Assembly: GCA_021397835.1 (NCBI GenBank)
Contig: JAJFZO010000608.1
Location: 16,573 to 80,572, forward strand
Direction: 5' to 3'
From: Moringa oleifera
Taxonomy: Eukaryota; Streptophyta; Magnoliopsida; Brassicales; Moringaceae
Length of the DNA: 64,000 nucleotides
Positions 13,620-26,637 of this stretch are shown piece after piece. Within the stretch, counting starts at the first letter, position 1. Every line of letters starts with the position of its first letter. Both the position numbers and the translations under genes were made by a program. The notes beneath the pieces are model-generated. The model did not search any database and was not told where the DNA came from. It saw nothing but the letters and a program-made list of their open reading frames with translations.

Positions 13620-15660
13620 AAAACCCTAAACCCCAAAACCCAAAACCCTTAAACCCTAAACCCCTAACCCCTAAACCCAAAACCCAAAACCCAAAACCCA
13701 AAACTCTATTCCCAAAACCCTGAACCCTGAACCTCGAACCCCAAACCCAAAACCCCTAAACCCTAAACCCTTAACCCCAAAACCCTAAACCCCTAAAACC
13801 CTAAACCCTAAACCCTCAACCCCAAACCTCAAACCCCGAACCCCGAACCTCAAACCCCGAACCTCGAAACCCTGAAACCTCGAACCCAGAACCCTAAACC
13901 CCGAACCTCGAAACCCTGAAACCTCGAACCCAGAACACCGAACCCTGAACCCCGAATCCGGAACCTGGAACCCAGAACCCGAAACCCTGAACCCCGAACC
14001 CCAAACCCCCAAACCCCCAACCCACAACCCTGAACCTTAAACCCTGAACCCTGAACCCTGAACTCGAAACCCGAAACCCCGAACCCCGAACCACGAACCA
14101 TAAACCACAAACCCCAAACCCCAAACCCCAAACCCTCAACCCTCAACCCCTTAACCCCTAAAACCCTAAACCCCTAAACCCCAAGCCCCAAGCCCTAAGC
14201 CCCAAGCCCTAAAGCCCTAAGCCCTAAACCCAAAACCACAAAAACCCTAAACCCTAAACCCCTAAACCCCTAACCCTTAAACCCCTATCCCCTAAACCCT
14301 TAAACCCTGAACCTTGACCCCTGAACCCTGATCCCTGAACCCTAACCCTAAACCCAAAGCCCAAACCCTTAGACCCTAGACCCAAGACCAGGGATCCCAG
14401 ACCTGAGAATCGGACCCTGGACCTTGAGCCCTGAGCCTTGAGCCTTGAACTATGAGCCCTGATCCCTGATCCGTGAACCTTGAACCGTGAACCTTGAACC
14501 CTGAGCCCTAAGCCCTGAACATTGAGCCCTGAACCATGACTACTAAACCCCTGAACCCATAACCCCAAACCTCAACCTCAAGCCCCGAGCCCCGAAACCC
14601 CTTAACACCAAATCGCAAAACCCTAAACCCTAAACCCCAGATCCCAGACCCCAGACCTCAGACCCGAGACCTTACGACCTTAAGACCCTTGGCTCTAGAC
14701 CCTAGACCCTTAGACACCTAAGACCTTCAGACCCAGGACCCAAGACCCTAGACCCTAGATCCTAGACCTTAAACCCCTAACCTTAACCCCCAAACCTAAC
14801 CCTAAACCTCAAACCCCAAACCCTAAACCCCCGAACCCTAAACCTCAAACCCCAAACCTCAAACCCAAAACCCCAAAACCTTAACCCTAAACCCCAAAAC
14901 CCAAAGCTCAAACTCCAAACACTAAACCCTAAACCCTAAATTCTAAACCTTAAACCCTAAATGCTAAACCTTAAACCCTAAACCCAAAACATGAAACTTG
15001 AAACTCGAAACTTAAAACTTGAAGCCCGAAACCCCTAAAACTCAAAAACCCTGAAACCTCGAAACCCCAAACTTCCAACCCCAAAACCCCTAAACCCTAG
15101 ACCCTAGACCTTACCCCTAATCCTCAAACCCCAAACCCAAATCCTAAACCCTAAACCTCAATCCTTGACCCAAACCTTTAACCCCACGCCCCCTAACCCC
15201 AAACTCCAAACTCAAACCCTCAACCCCTAATTCTCAAACCTAAAAACCCCACAACCTGAAACCCAAAACCCTAAACCCTAGACCCCAAATCACAAATCCT
15301 AAAACCTATCCCATAACCTTCAACTCCCAACCCTCAACCCCCAACCTTAAACCCTAATCCCTAACCCCCAACCCCCTAAACCCTAAACTCGAGCCTCAAG
15401 CCTTAATCCTTGAACCTCGAACCCTGAATCCTAACCTTTAACACTTAACCCTCAACCTCTAAACCTTAAACCCTAAATCTCTAACCCCTAAATCAAAAAC
15501 CTTAACTCTAAAACCCTAAATGAAAAACTTAATTCTAAACCCATAACCTTAAACCCCAAACTTTAAACCTCACACCCCAAACCCTAACCCCTAACCCCTA
15601 ATGGCTAACCCCTTAAACTCTAATCCTTAAACGCTAAACCCTAAACCCTCAACCCTAAAC

Positions 15661-17094
15661 GATAATCTGAAAAGAAAAAAAAACAATATTAGCCCCAAAA
15701 CCATCATTGGATGTGCCAAAAATCTGAAAAAAAAAATTATAAAGGTGTGAAATTTAATGCTACATATAATGTCAAATTTCTTTATACTTAAGATGAGTTA
15801 TTTGAATAAAAAAGTAGCCTTTAATCAATATAAAAATAAAACTCCCTCCCATTTCAGTCAATACAAAAAAGAAAAGGAAGTTATTATTGCCTATCTCATT
15901 TTAGTGTAGTGGGTTTTGGAATGGGTTTATATATGTCAAATTTTAAAAAAATAATAATAATAATAATAAAAGAAACTATAAAACCATAGAATATTTTCAA
16001 TATTAACTTAATCATCTTCGTACATGTAAAAAATGAGATAATTACTATACATTCTAAAATCGTATTGATCATATAAACTTAAAAATAATCAATTAGCATG
16101 AATAAAAATGATTTATGTATTTAAGAAAAAATTAAATTAAGTAAATTCCTTTTTGAGTCCAATGCACTTAAATTAAGCTAAACATATATTAATTCAAAGA
16201 ATGAATTTAAAATTTTAAAATTATAATAAATTAGATACGTCATTTATAAGTTAGTAAAAATCAATATTTTTGCCAAAAAAAAAATGAAGAACACTATTTT
16301 TAAAAAATTTTCAATCAACATTAGTAAGCAATGCTATCAAAATACGACCATATATTGTTAACCAACAACTGTAATATAAATTAATTAATCATTGTTAATA
16401 TTTTCTTAAAGAGAATTGTTAATATATTAAATAATTACAATAACATTTCATTTTTTATTTAAATGAATAATTAAAAATTAATTTTATTTTAAAAAAATTA
16501 ATAAGTTACATTAATTAAGTATATTTTAAAAATTTTATAAATATGATCAAAATTTTACTTTTAAAAGACTAGTATCTCATTTATTAAAAGTAATTGAAAA
16601 AATTATATGCTGCTTCAATTCTCAAGGGTTAAGCTTGGCATCACGGGAAGTGGCATCCGTGCAGTCTGTTGGAGGTTCTTTTCATTTTTGCTTTATCTTT
16701 TGTTTTTAAAAATAATAATAATAATAATTTATTATTAAAATATAAATATATAAATTAAATAATAAATTTTTAATTTTTATAAAACTTATTAGAATGATTT
16801 ATTTTGCTAACAAAAAATATTCAGTCATTTTAGAGTTGATAAAGATTACTTAAGCTATTGGAATCTCGTTCATTTTTTAACCGTTTTTAATATGTAAATA
16901 AATAACTCTAAAATTAAAATTATAAAAAATAATATATCATTACTAAATGAAAATGGAAATGATTATTATTTTTATTCAAATATTATTAAAAATTAAAAAA
17001 ACAATTTACTCACAAATCAAAATTTTGATATCAATTTAAACTACACTAACTATGTCTGTGAATATTACATTAAAAATTTTAACCCAAATTTTAG
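15661..17094. other. AT-rich spacer without recognisable genes
   Basis: Abrupt change from C-rich repeat to AT-rich DNA with many A/T runs and small TAA/ATA microsatellites, for example near 15,950 and 16,710. I see no conserved coding signal, tRNA or rRNA. A short less AT-rich patch around 16,620-16,680 has no identifiable origin. Confidence 0.7.
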
Positions 17095-17677
17095 AATATA
17101 TCAAAATTTTCATATAATTTAAATTATTTAAAAAATGAAAAAAAAATCATATACATAAAAAAGAATGTAATAATGTGATATGTAATGTACACATCAATTG
17201 TTTTACTTTATTAAAAATAAAATTTACTTAATTTATTTGATTAATCAAATAATTAATGAATGATTATTAATGTACAAATAATCAAATATATAAATAACAA
17301 TTTTTTAACAAAAATTTAATATTTTATAATCATACACTTATAAAATTAATATTTTAAATAAAAATTATATTCTTTGAACTAGCCTATTTGGCACACAAAC
17401 AAGCCTCCATGCCTAACCTCAATGTGCTTGCCTTCTACACCCTTAAAATAATCATAACCATATGAACTAGCCATTTTCACATGACTGGGTATGTGTCGTG
17501 AATTTGACGTTTGTCACATATCATGAGGTCCTCGACTGGTGAGGTTATCATGCCTTTCCCTTTTTGGCTTCATTGCCAAATAAAACCATTTGCAGTAAAA
17601 ACTGCGAATAGTGGCCTTCGGTCTTCCGCAACAGAGGGGAAGAAAGAGAGAGAGAGAGAGAGAAGAGACAGAGAAAG

Positions 17678-19414
17678 ATGGAGGAAAACCAAGGGACTCC
17701 TAAAATGTTGTCGAAGGTAGCTTGGATTTGTTCGTTTTGTTTATTCTCTTTTCTAATTATATCATCTTTATTTACCGGTTGTATAGTTATGCTTTTTTCT
17801 TTTGTTGGTAAAATTGTCTTTTTATTTTTCTCTAGAATCCTGTTTGGTAGCTGAGAAAATGCAGGGGAAGAATTTTTTTTTTTTTTTTTTAAGAGACAAT
17901 TGTAGTTGTGTCATCGTTTTAGGCTAGGAAAACGTTTGGTCAGGTGAATGTGAGGCAACAAACCAGTGAGTTTTAGGTGTCGTTTACCGGGAAGGCCCAA
18001 GATTTTCGAATATATTTTCTTCATGCCTTTTCAGATTTTTTTTCTGTCTTCTTGGATCCGAACGAAGTTAAGAGGTAGAGAAACTGTTTCGTATTGCATG
18101 CATGGTTAAACAGTGATTTGCAACTCGTACATGTGGGGCGCTTCTCCTGCTCCCAGTGATGGCTGACTTGGAGAACGTGGTCTGGCTTTGTTAACAAAAC
18201 GAGCTCATTTGTTGTTTAAAAATTAGATTAGGGATTTCAAAGATTGTTCCTTTTGTTTAAGAAGACTTTGCGGTTTTGCATCCCACAAAGGGTAGTAAAA
18301 GGGAAGAAAAAAATGAACCTTCGGTAAGGATGGACTTAGGTGTTATGAATGTATGGTTGGGTTAAAGGGGCTGTGGTTTAGTGGTTGAATACTTTTCATA
18401 CTTTTATGAGTATATGTAGAAACACTTGGTATTTGAAGAAGAATTATATAAAGAGAAGGACAAAAAAGAAGGATATGGGTTTGGGTTTGGGTTTGGGTTT
18501 GGGTTTGGGTTGGAAGAAATGCAGATTGCTATGATGTTTCTACATAAAAGTGGCTATTTGTTATGTGGCTTGACAACACTAATTTTTCATGTTGCTTTTG
18601 ATGTATACTCTCTGGATGCAGTTATTTCCCTGCTTTGAAATCACAGCTTTTGTTCTTTTTCTCTGATTAGATAATTGTTAGGTCAGTCTGGTCTCCATTT
18701 TCCTTTCCTAGCATGAAGCAAAAATTTGTATGGTTAGTCATTGAGCTTTTCAGGTTGGATTGTTTAGGCCTTGATGATTGTACTAACGTTTTTACATGTT
18801 GTAAATATTGGATTTATGTATCTGTGACTCATCAAAGCTGGTTAAAGAAAGGAAGCTACCTCTAGAATTCGGCTAGTCTAAGGGTGCCAGAATCATATTA
18901 ACCAATGTATCTACTGTCTACTGAATTCTTATAGCAGAAATCACAGGGAGCACCCAGATTAGTGGATACATATGCTGTGCAATGTGAAGACTGCCTTAAA
19001 TGGAGGGTGATTGATACACAGGAAGAGTATGAAGAAATCAGAAGTGAAGTTATAGAGGTTCCATATGTTTGCAGTAAAAAATCTGGTGACATTGATTATA
19101 ATGCTAGTGGGACATGGGTCATTGACAAGCCTGGTATCCCCAAAACCCCAGAAGGTTTTAAGAGAAGCTTAGTGCTCAGAAGAGATTACTCGAAAATGGA
19201 TGCTTACTACATCACTCCAACCAGGAAGAAGCTGAGGACATGCAGTGAAATTGCATCATTCCTGGAAGCAAACCCAAAATACAAAGAAATATCCATCTCG
19301 AACTTCAATTTTACAGTCCCAAAGGTAATGGAAGACACTGTTCCCCAGAATTTTCTGAGAAAGAGTTCTGATTATAGCAGCAATAAAAGATCCAGAGTAG
19401 CAAAGGGTTTTTAA
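17678..19414 (+). CDS. Methyl-CpG-binding-domain protein, MBD2/MBD4-like, copy 1 (CW finger damaged)
   Basis: Two exons. Exon 1 is 17,678-17,716 (MEENQGTPKMLSK, donor AAG|GTAGC). Exon 2 is 18,947-19,414 (acceptor CACAG|GGA), both phase 0, giving about 168 residues. Order: short N-terminus, a CW-type zinc finger starting at DTYAVQCEDCLKW, then an MBD (TWVIDKPGIPKTPEGFKRS to FNFTVPKV). Plant proteins of this type are nuclear and relate to AtMBD2/AtMBD4. Compared with the copy at 49,542-52,533, an exact 21-nt in-frame deletion after KKSG removes seven residues including the fourth CW cysteine. The MBD also changes TGKKLRTR to TRKKLRTC. The frame is open, but zinc binding should be impaired. Intron 1 is 1.23 kb and contains a TTTGGG microsatellite. 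It could be an expressed, diverging paralogue or an early pseudogene. Confidence 0.75.
18477..18513. repeat. (GGGTTT)n microsatellite in MBD copy 1 intron
   Basis: Five full GGGTTT units plus a partial one. The homologous intron of copy 3 (near 50,348) has a single GGGTTT, so the expansion is specific to this copy. It is close to, but not, the telomere unit TTTAGGG. Confidence 0.9.
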
Positions 19415-19500
19415 GCTGGAACTTAAAAAACTAGCCTGCTGAAATGTGTTCCTTGTGCATGTGTTTTGTTGGGTATGCTTGATGCAATAGGGCTTCTTAA

Positions 19501-19538
<38 letters not shown>

Positions 19539-19961
19539 CTTTGTGGACTGGGTAAAAACTGTGTCTGCGTTAAATGCCTTGTTGATAGAACAACTGGAGA
19601 AACAGCTATATGAGTGGAATAGAAAATTGATCTTTGGACATTTATCTGGATTTGGCTTTTTACACAAGTAGATATAAAATTTTGACTGTTTTTTTACCAT
19701 TGAAGGTGAATACATTTTCTTTCTCAATGCCAATGACAACACTTGGTAATTACTAATATGCATTGCCAAAGAAGCCAATATGCCCCTCTTGGCCTATGAA
19801 GTTAAACTTGCAAGGACCCGAAATGGAATTGTATCCCAGAACAGTATACTAGCCATGATGTGGACATTTCAGTTAAACTTGCAAGGACCCGAATGGTAAC
19901 CCTCAGATTCGTGTTCAACAATGAAATGCAACCCTGGAGCGCCTTGTTAATCTTGTATTAG

Positions 19962-21171
19962 TGGTGGTTGTCGAGACCAACAAATTAAATTCTTAAATTT
20001 TTACTCAAAATATTAAACTTGTAGTATAGATGAGCAAGGTCGTTTCCACAAAGATTGGTTAGATTTATTTTTTTGCAAAATAAAATAAAAAAAAAAGGGG
20101 TTTGAGGAGTTAAAAAAATAGATCAAATAAGAATAACAGGAAAGGAAAAATTAATGTAATAAAGTATCCAGTCAAATGTATAATTTCAGGTTTGATTTAG
20201 GAATTGATCATTGATGCAAAGATAAAAATCTTTTAATCTTCACTGAATTAGTTATGGTTGTTGGTACCACCTAACAACCTGTTTTTCCTTACTTCTTTGA
20301 TAACCAAGATACGATCTCTAATTATTTCTCTTATCAATAAATAACCCTAGATACGATCTTAGGATTTAATTTACCAATAGCATTAAGAATTAGAAAAATT
20401 ACCAATTCTAGCCAATAAACACATATGTAGGTTTATTTAAACTAGATTATTTATCTTCATAACATAAATTGAAAACCTCTTTTGTAATCAACTATGTTAT
20501 TTACTACTTATATTAGAACACTTAAACAATTACGGATTTAAAGTTCTAAATAGTAACCTATTATTTTTATGATTAAACAAAAGGCCATTTTTGTTGCAAT
20601 CAACCAAAATAATATTTTCAATAAGCACAAAAGATAAATAAACAATGAAGAAATAAAGAAGAAATAAAATCAGTTAGATCTCACAATTCTGAAGAATCAA
20701 ACCCTTGATTATTCTTTGACTGGAAGAGATGTTTAGCAATCCATGAAAAGAAAAGACCTACGAAAAGAAGAAAATAAAAAATAAACTCTGGATGTTCCTT
20801 TGAAGGAACTACCTCCCCTTTATATAATAATCCTTAAACATAATAACCTATTTTAACTAGGACTCTTAAAGATAAAGATAAAGATAAAATTCTACAATTG
20901 CTTTTTAAATAAAAGATAAAGTCTTGGTTCGGTGAAATTCCAATGTTATTGGGAGTCTCAGCGCCTTATCCAAAGACATCTTCTAGTTCATCCACATCTC
21001 TTAGGAATCCAACTTTATATCTTCAAATAATGAATTTGAGTCCATCTTAGTTGATTTCCTCAATCCACCCTATTAAATATAAAACATAGTCAAAATCCAA
21101 GATTTAATCATTTATAACCAATAAAATATGGAAAAATATAATAATATATATGATTATTATGCATTCTATCA
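19962..21171 (-). repeat. 3' LTR of the gypsy element
   Basis: 1,210 bp, the downstream LTR in element orientation. It begins on minus with TGATAGAATGC and ends with CAACCACCA. Just inside (21,172-21,185) the minus strand reads GTGTGGGAGAATT, a good polypurine tract. It is near-identical to 28,246-29,455. Confidence 0.95.
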
Positions 21172-23020
21172 AATTCTCCCACACTTAGATAATGCTTGTC
21201 CTCAAGCATACAATAATTCAAGCTCATCATCTCATCTCATCATCCTTCTTTCTTCTTCCTTTGCTTATCCAAAATAATATATTCTTTTCATGCATTAAAA
21301 CATAAGATCACAAAAGAATTCTCATAAATAGCATACATGATCAGTAATCGCCTTAACGATTTTATTGAACTTAAAATGCATAAGATCTAACACTCTCTCC
21401 TTAGATTCACTCATTCACTCGAAGTGTTTTGAGGGATTAAATAAGCTCTCTAGTCAATACATAGAAAACTTTTACCATAAGCTTGCTTGTATATCATGTC
21501 TCTTTTACCAATGAATGAATTAAAATGCAAAAATCTAAGAGTTTTAAAATGGGTTGTAATGGGGCTTAGGTAAGGTATGATAAAAGGGTTTTGGGTTAAT
21601 GGAATTGAAGAAATCATACAAAACTTTTTTTGTCATACAAAGCTTTATGACTTAATCATCAAAAGATTGCTTCAATCACATTGCGCAAATCCAAGTAATG
21701 AGAATTTATACCATTTTTTTTCTCAATCCTTCTATTCTTTTTTTTTGTTGTTGTTTTTTTTTTTCAGGTTTCTTTCTCTTTCTTTTTTTTTTAAAAATAA
21801 CTTGGACCATTGATTCTTAATATTTTGCATTCTTTTCTAAGATAAGTGAAAGTTTTATATGAGTAAGCTCATATAATCCTTCAATTCAGGGTTCAAAAAG
21901 AAAAATCAAAAGAATAGTTATTATGACTTGTATCAAGGTTAAATTCCAAAGAAAAGGCTAAGGCTCAAAGTTGGCTCTCTAAGGGTATATGAATATGGTA
22001 GGCTTTTCGAAAGAAGCTAAATATTTTAAAGAAGATGGTTTTCACCTAAATACCCTTATGATTATATACATCTAATTCTTCAAAGGAATGATTTGACGTG
22101 TATAACAAAGCAAGTTCTAGAAAAATTAACTATGTATGACACACACAAAGAAGAAAATTGAGCATAATGTAATAAATGCTCATTGGCCCAAAACTCACCA
22201 AAAAGGGTTATATGTGTTAGATCTCATACAATTTTCAATCCAATATATCATCAAAAGCAACTAATCATAGCACAGTAAATGAGAATTTAAAGTCATATTT
22301 GCACACATAAAACTCTTTTTTTTTTTTTTGGGAACAAGCATTGGAAGGATCTAGAACTCAAAAAAGAGAGATCACAAACACAAATTAAGTACCTTTTAGA
22401 GCAAGATTTTCTTGGATTTTAAATATTTTAAAAACAATAGCATGTTGAAAACTCTCCCCCACACCTAGATCATACATTGTCCTCAATGTATTAAAAATAA
22501 ATGCTCAAAAATAATAAAAGAACAAGAGAAGTAGAAAACTCCCTGAATATATCGAGCATCATAAAGACTTCGTTTACCACTGGGGAGATGAGAAAGGTGG
22601 ATCGAATTCCATCTTGTCATAGAGTGCTCTCTCATCGAATTTCATTCTTGATAACTGTTGTCAGATGCGTTCAGGTTACTTCATCATATTGCCTTGAAAA
22701 AGTGTGATATGCCTTCAACCATCGACCTTATCTCTTATATATATATATGCATATTAAAGAATAAAATAAATTAATAAAAAAATTAAAATTTTGGGTTGCC
22801 TCCCAAAAAGCGCCTTTCTTTAACGTCTTTGGCTAGACGTTGCCAATTCTCAATTATAAGTTGGATATTATAAATCAATTTTATCAACATCATGTGCTTA
22901 AAAGCCTTGATGAAAAGGCTTTAAGCGGTGGCCATTGACCTTAAAAATCTTACCGATATCTGGACTTTGAATTTCAACTGCACCATGAGAGAACACATTA
23001 GTAACAGTAAAAGGTCCTAA
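21172..23020 (-). other. Noncoding 3' internal region of the gypsy element
   Basis: Between the integrase end and the 3' LTR lie about 1.85 kb of AT-rich DNA without a conserved open frame. Athila elements often have an env-like frame here, but I see none. There are T-rich runs near 21,710-21,790 and 22,317-22,330, a TA microsatellite near 22,737, and a second purine tract (minus TGTGGGGGAGAGTT, near 22,452). The second tract could be an internal PPT-like sequence. Confidence 0.6.
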
Positions 23021-26000
23021 TCATCTAGAATGCAACTTACCAGGAAACAACTTCAGCTTAGAATGATAAAGAATAACCTTTTGACCAACATAAAAAGTTT
23101 TTCTGGAAATCATGCAATCATGGTAGGCCTTTGTTTTTTCCTTATATATTTTTGAGCTCTCGTAAGTATCATTACGAATTTCTTCTAGTTCTTGTAACTG
23201 TAGTTTTCTCAATTCACCTGCTTCATCCATTCTTAGGTTGCACTGTTTTATGGCCCAATATGCCCTGTGTTCTAGTTCTACTGGAAGATGACATAGTTTG
23301 CCAAATACCAAACGGTAAGGAGACATACCTATAGGGGTCTTATAGGCTGTTCAATAAGCCCATAGTGTATCATCAAGTCGCATACTCCAATCCTTCTTAT
23401 TTGGGTTGATAGTCTTCTCGAGTATAAACTTGATTTCTCTATTAGATACTTCAGCTTGTCCATTTGTCTACGGATGATAAGCAGTAGAGATTTGATGGGT
23501 AACATTATACTTCTTCATTAAAGCTTCCACCACTCTATTGCAAAAGTGAGTTCCACGATCACTTATTATAGCCCTTGGTGTCCCAAACCTAACAAAAATA
23601 TGAGATTTGACAAAATTTACAACCACTTTAGCATCGTTAGTACGGGTAGCTTTAGCTTCCACCCATTTTGACACATAATCCACAGCAAGCAGGATATAAA
23701 TATTATTGCAAGAAGAAGGAAAAGGACCCATGAAGTCAATACCCCATACATCAAATATTTCACAAACAAGAATAAAAGTAAGTGGCATTTGATCTCTATG
23801 TCCTAAATTTCCAGTCTTTTAACATTGTTCACAAGTCCTACAAAATATGTACGAATCATGAAATATAGTACGCCAAAATAATCCACACTCTAATATTTTA
23901 CGAGCTATTCTTTTGGGACCAAAGTGTCCTCCACATGCATGCGAATGACAAAACTTTAAAATAGAATCAATTTCGTGTTCCACCACACACCTTCGAATAA
24001 TTTGATCAGAACAATATTTTCATAAGTAGGGGTCATCCCAAACATAACATTTAGCATCTTTTTTAATTTTGTCTTTCTGAACCCTAGATAAATCACTTGG
24101 TAATATTCCAGTAACTAAGTAATTAGCAATATCAACATACCAAGGCCTTATCTTATGAATAAAAAAAAGACACTCATCTGGAAAGTCGTCTTTTAATGGT
24201 GATGATTCTTCACTCGTAGTTAACCTGCTAAGATGATCTGCAACCAAATTTTCTGCACCTTTTTTATCACGTATCTCCAAATCAAACTCTTGTAGCAAAA
24301 GTATCCATCGAATAAGTTTAGGTTTTGCCTCCTTCTTCGAGAGTAAGTACTTGAGAGCTGCATGATCAGAATAAACAATCACTTTAGTACCAAGTAGATA
24401 TGAGCGAAATTTTTCTAAAGCAAACACAATGGATAAAAGTTCTTTTTCTGTTGTGGAATAATTGCTTTGTGCACTATCAAGTATTCTCGAAGCATAATAA
24501 ATGACGTGAGGAGTTCTTCCAATTCTCTGTCCAAGAACAGCACCAATTGCATGATTGCTCGCATCACACATGATCTTAAATGGAAGATTCCAATTTGGTG
24601 ATTAGATAATCGGTGCGGTTGTTAACATATCCTTCAACTTGTCAAATGCATCTTTGCATGCCTCATCTAATTCGAACACCATATCTTTTTGTAGTAACCT
24701 GCATAAGGGTTTAGTGATCTTGGAAAAATCCTTGATAAAACGTCGATAGAATCCTGCGTGTCCAAGAAAAGAGTGAACTTCCCGCACACTTGTGGGGTAA
24801 GATATTTTATAATTTCTACCTTAGCTTTATCAACTTCGATTCCCTTAGAGGATACAACATGTCCTAGAATAATACCTTGATTAACCATAAAGTGACACTT
24901 TTCATAATTTAAAACAAGGTTCTTTTCTATGCATCTTTTAAGTACTTTGGTAAGGTTAGTTAAACATGCATCAAAAGAATCACCATAAACTGTAAAGTCA
25001 TCCATAAACACCTCTATGATGTTCTCTATATGATCAGAAAATATACTAACCATACACCTCTGAAATGTAGCAGGAGCGTTACAAAGTCCAAATGGCATGC
25101 GCCGATATGCAAAAGTACCAAATGGGCATGTGAATGTTGTTTTCTCTTGATCTTCAGGTGCAACAGGGATTTGATGAAAACCTGAATAACCATCAAGATA
25201 ACAATAATGGCTATGACCTGCTAATCTTTCTAGCATTTGATCAATAAATGGAAGAGGAAAATGATCTTTTCTAGTTGATGCATTTAACTTCCTATAATCT
25301 ATACATACCCTCCATCCATTTTGAATACGAGTGGGTATTAACTCACCATCAGGATTTTCTATTGTTGTTATATCGGTTTTCTTTGGAACAACTTGAATTG
25401 GGCTTACCCATTCACTATCTGAAATTGGATAGATCATACCTGCATCAAGAAGCTTCAAGATTTCTTTCTTTACCACTTCCATCATAGGCGGATTCAATCT
25501 ACGTTGGGGTTGCCTGGAGGGTTTACAATCTTCCTCTAATAGTATCCTATGCATGCATGTGGAAGGATTTAATCCATTAATATCGGCTATGGTCCAACCA
25601 ATGGCCTTTTTATACTCTTTAAGTACTCGAGTCAATTTTTCTTCCTCCAAGATAGAAAGTTTATTAGAGATTATGATTGGAAGAGTCTCTTTTTCTCCTA
25701 AAAAGACATACTTTAAATGATCTGGTAGGGGTTTTAGCTCTAATTTTTGTGCCAGTATAATAGAAGGAAGGAGTTTTGTGTGAGAAAAAGGCAAATCAAT
25801 ATAAGAAATGTCATACCTCATAAGTTGTAGTGATTCCAATTCATGAATTGTATCCTGCAAGTTTGAATCCAATGTAAACTTTTGCAAGATTTTTTGTAAT
25901 CTTCCAAAACTTAAACTCTTATTAAGTACAACTTTTCACTTATCTTCATCACTTAAATCAAAAATTTTTTGTGCTAAAGGTTCAATAACATCCATAGCAA

Positions 26001-26637
26001 AAACAGAAGATAAATCACTAGGATATCTCATGGCATCATAAATATTAAATTTAATAATTTTACCATCAAATTCCATTGTAAGTGTACCATCATGCACATC
26101 AATTTTTGTCTTGGATGTTTTTAGGAATGGTCTTCCTAACAAAATTAATGAGTTAGATGAATCATCTTCCTCCATATTAAGCACATAAAAATCAGCAGGA
26201 AAAATCAATCCATTAACTTGTACCAAAACATCCTCCAAAACTCTCTCAGGATATACATTAGATCTATCAGCAAGTTGAATAATCACACCAGTTTCTTTTA
26301 ATGGTCCAGCATTCAAAGATGAGTAAATGGATAATGGCATGACATTTATTGAAGCACCTAGATCTAACATCGCTTTCTCAATCTTAGCATTATCAACTTT
26401 GCAAGGAATAGTAAACATAACTGGGTCCTTACATTTAGGAGGTAATTTTTTCTGAAGAACAGCTGAAACATTTTCCCCCATACTTACAAATTCATTACCT
26501 TTTAATTTTCTCTTATTGGTGCATAACTCTTTCAAAAATTTGGCATATCGAGGTACTTGTTTAATTGCATCAAGTAAAAGAATATTTACCTCGACCTTGC
26601 GAAAGGTATCAAAAATCTCCTTTTTTTTCCTCCTCAT
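23021..26637 (-). pseudogene. Gypsy pol: protease, reverse transcriptase, RNase H, integrase (broken)
   Basis: Reading from 26,637 down. The protease region has LDLGASINVMP. The RT has CIDYRKLN, FPLPFIDQMLERLAG and the catalytic FMDD, still intact. RNase H has [15 protein letters not shown] and YSTTEKELL. The integrase core has [10 protein letters not shown] and [11 protein letters not shown], and a tail has [12 protein letters not shown] wording matches the Athila clade. In-frame stops occur at about 25,936, 24,602, 24,020, 23,820, 23,468, 23,351 and 23,021. Each replaces an expected Trp (TGG), Gln (CAA/CAG) or Arg (CGA). One frameshift near 24,800 moves the RT C-terminus into another frame. 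No functional polyprotein can be made from this copy. Confidence 0.92.

Larger units (their letters stand above)
1..15660. repeat. Subtelomeric degenerate telomere-like repeat tract (CCCTAAA variants)
   Basis: Almost the whole stretch is built of CCCTAAA and variants (CCCTGAA, CCCCGAA, CCCAAAA, CCTTGAA, CCCTAGA). Clean repeats run only from about 16 to 46. The marker GACCAGGGAT recurs ten times, at 774, 2506, 4320, 5538, 6944, 8322, 9755, 11318, 12739 and 14386. That defines ten tandem units of 1,218-1,814 bp, so this is a higher-order array and not a simple telomere. The C-rich strand reads inward, as at a left chromosome end. From about 14,980 the sequence becomes more irregular and it stops near 15,660. 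The long minus-strand open frames here encode only Gly/Phe/Val/Arg-rich translations of GGGTTYRGG and are not genes. An interstitial location cannot be excluded from this window alone. Confidence 0.93.
17095..19961 (+). repeat. Segmental duplication module, copy 1 (MBD gene plus flanks)
   Basis: Segments here match 48,520-53,060: 17,095-17,365 with 48,520-48,780; 17,511-18,570 with 49,393-50,430; 18,571-19,961 with about 51,685-53,055. The match resumes beyond the gypsy insertion at 29,456-29,960. Copy 1 lacks about 1.25 kb of intron present at 50,430-51,680. Part of that segment (51,490-51,680) is also in copy 2 at 40,620-40,890, so the absence is best read as a deletion in copy 1. The upstream ~0.5 kb at 48,785-49,310 has no partner here. 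Confidence 0.8.

Noticed and set aside
1969..14568. Many minus-strand open frames rich in Gly, Phe, Val, Arg and Ser (FGVRGSGF-type)
   Set aside because: They are translations of GGGTTTAGG-like repeats in frames lacking stops, overlapping in several frames at once, with no start or splice context.
17511..17720. 69-codon plus frame over MBD copy 1 exon 1
   Set aside because: Different frame from MEENQGTPK; its RERERRD tail comes from the GA microsatellite of the 5' leader.
21172..23020. Possible env-like gene of an Athila element
   Set aside because: Only short AT-rich frames (68-78 codons, on the wrong strand for the element) with no membrane or surface-protein features.
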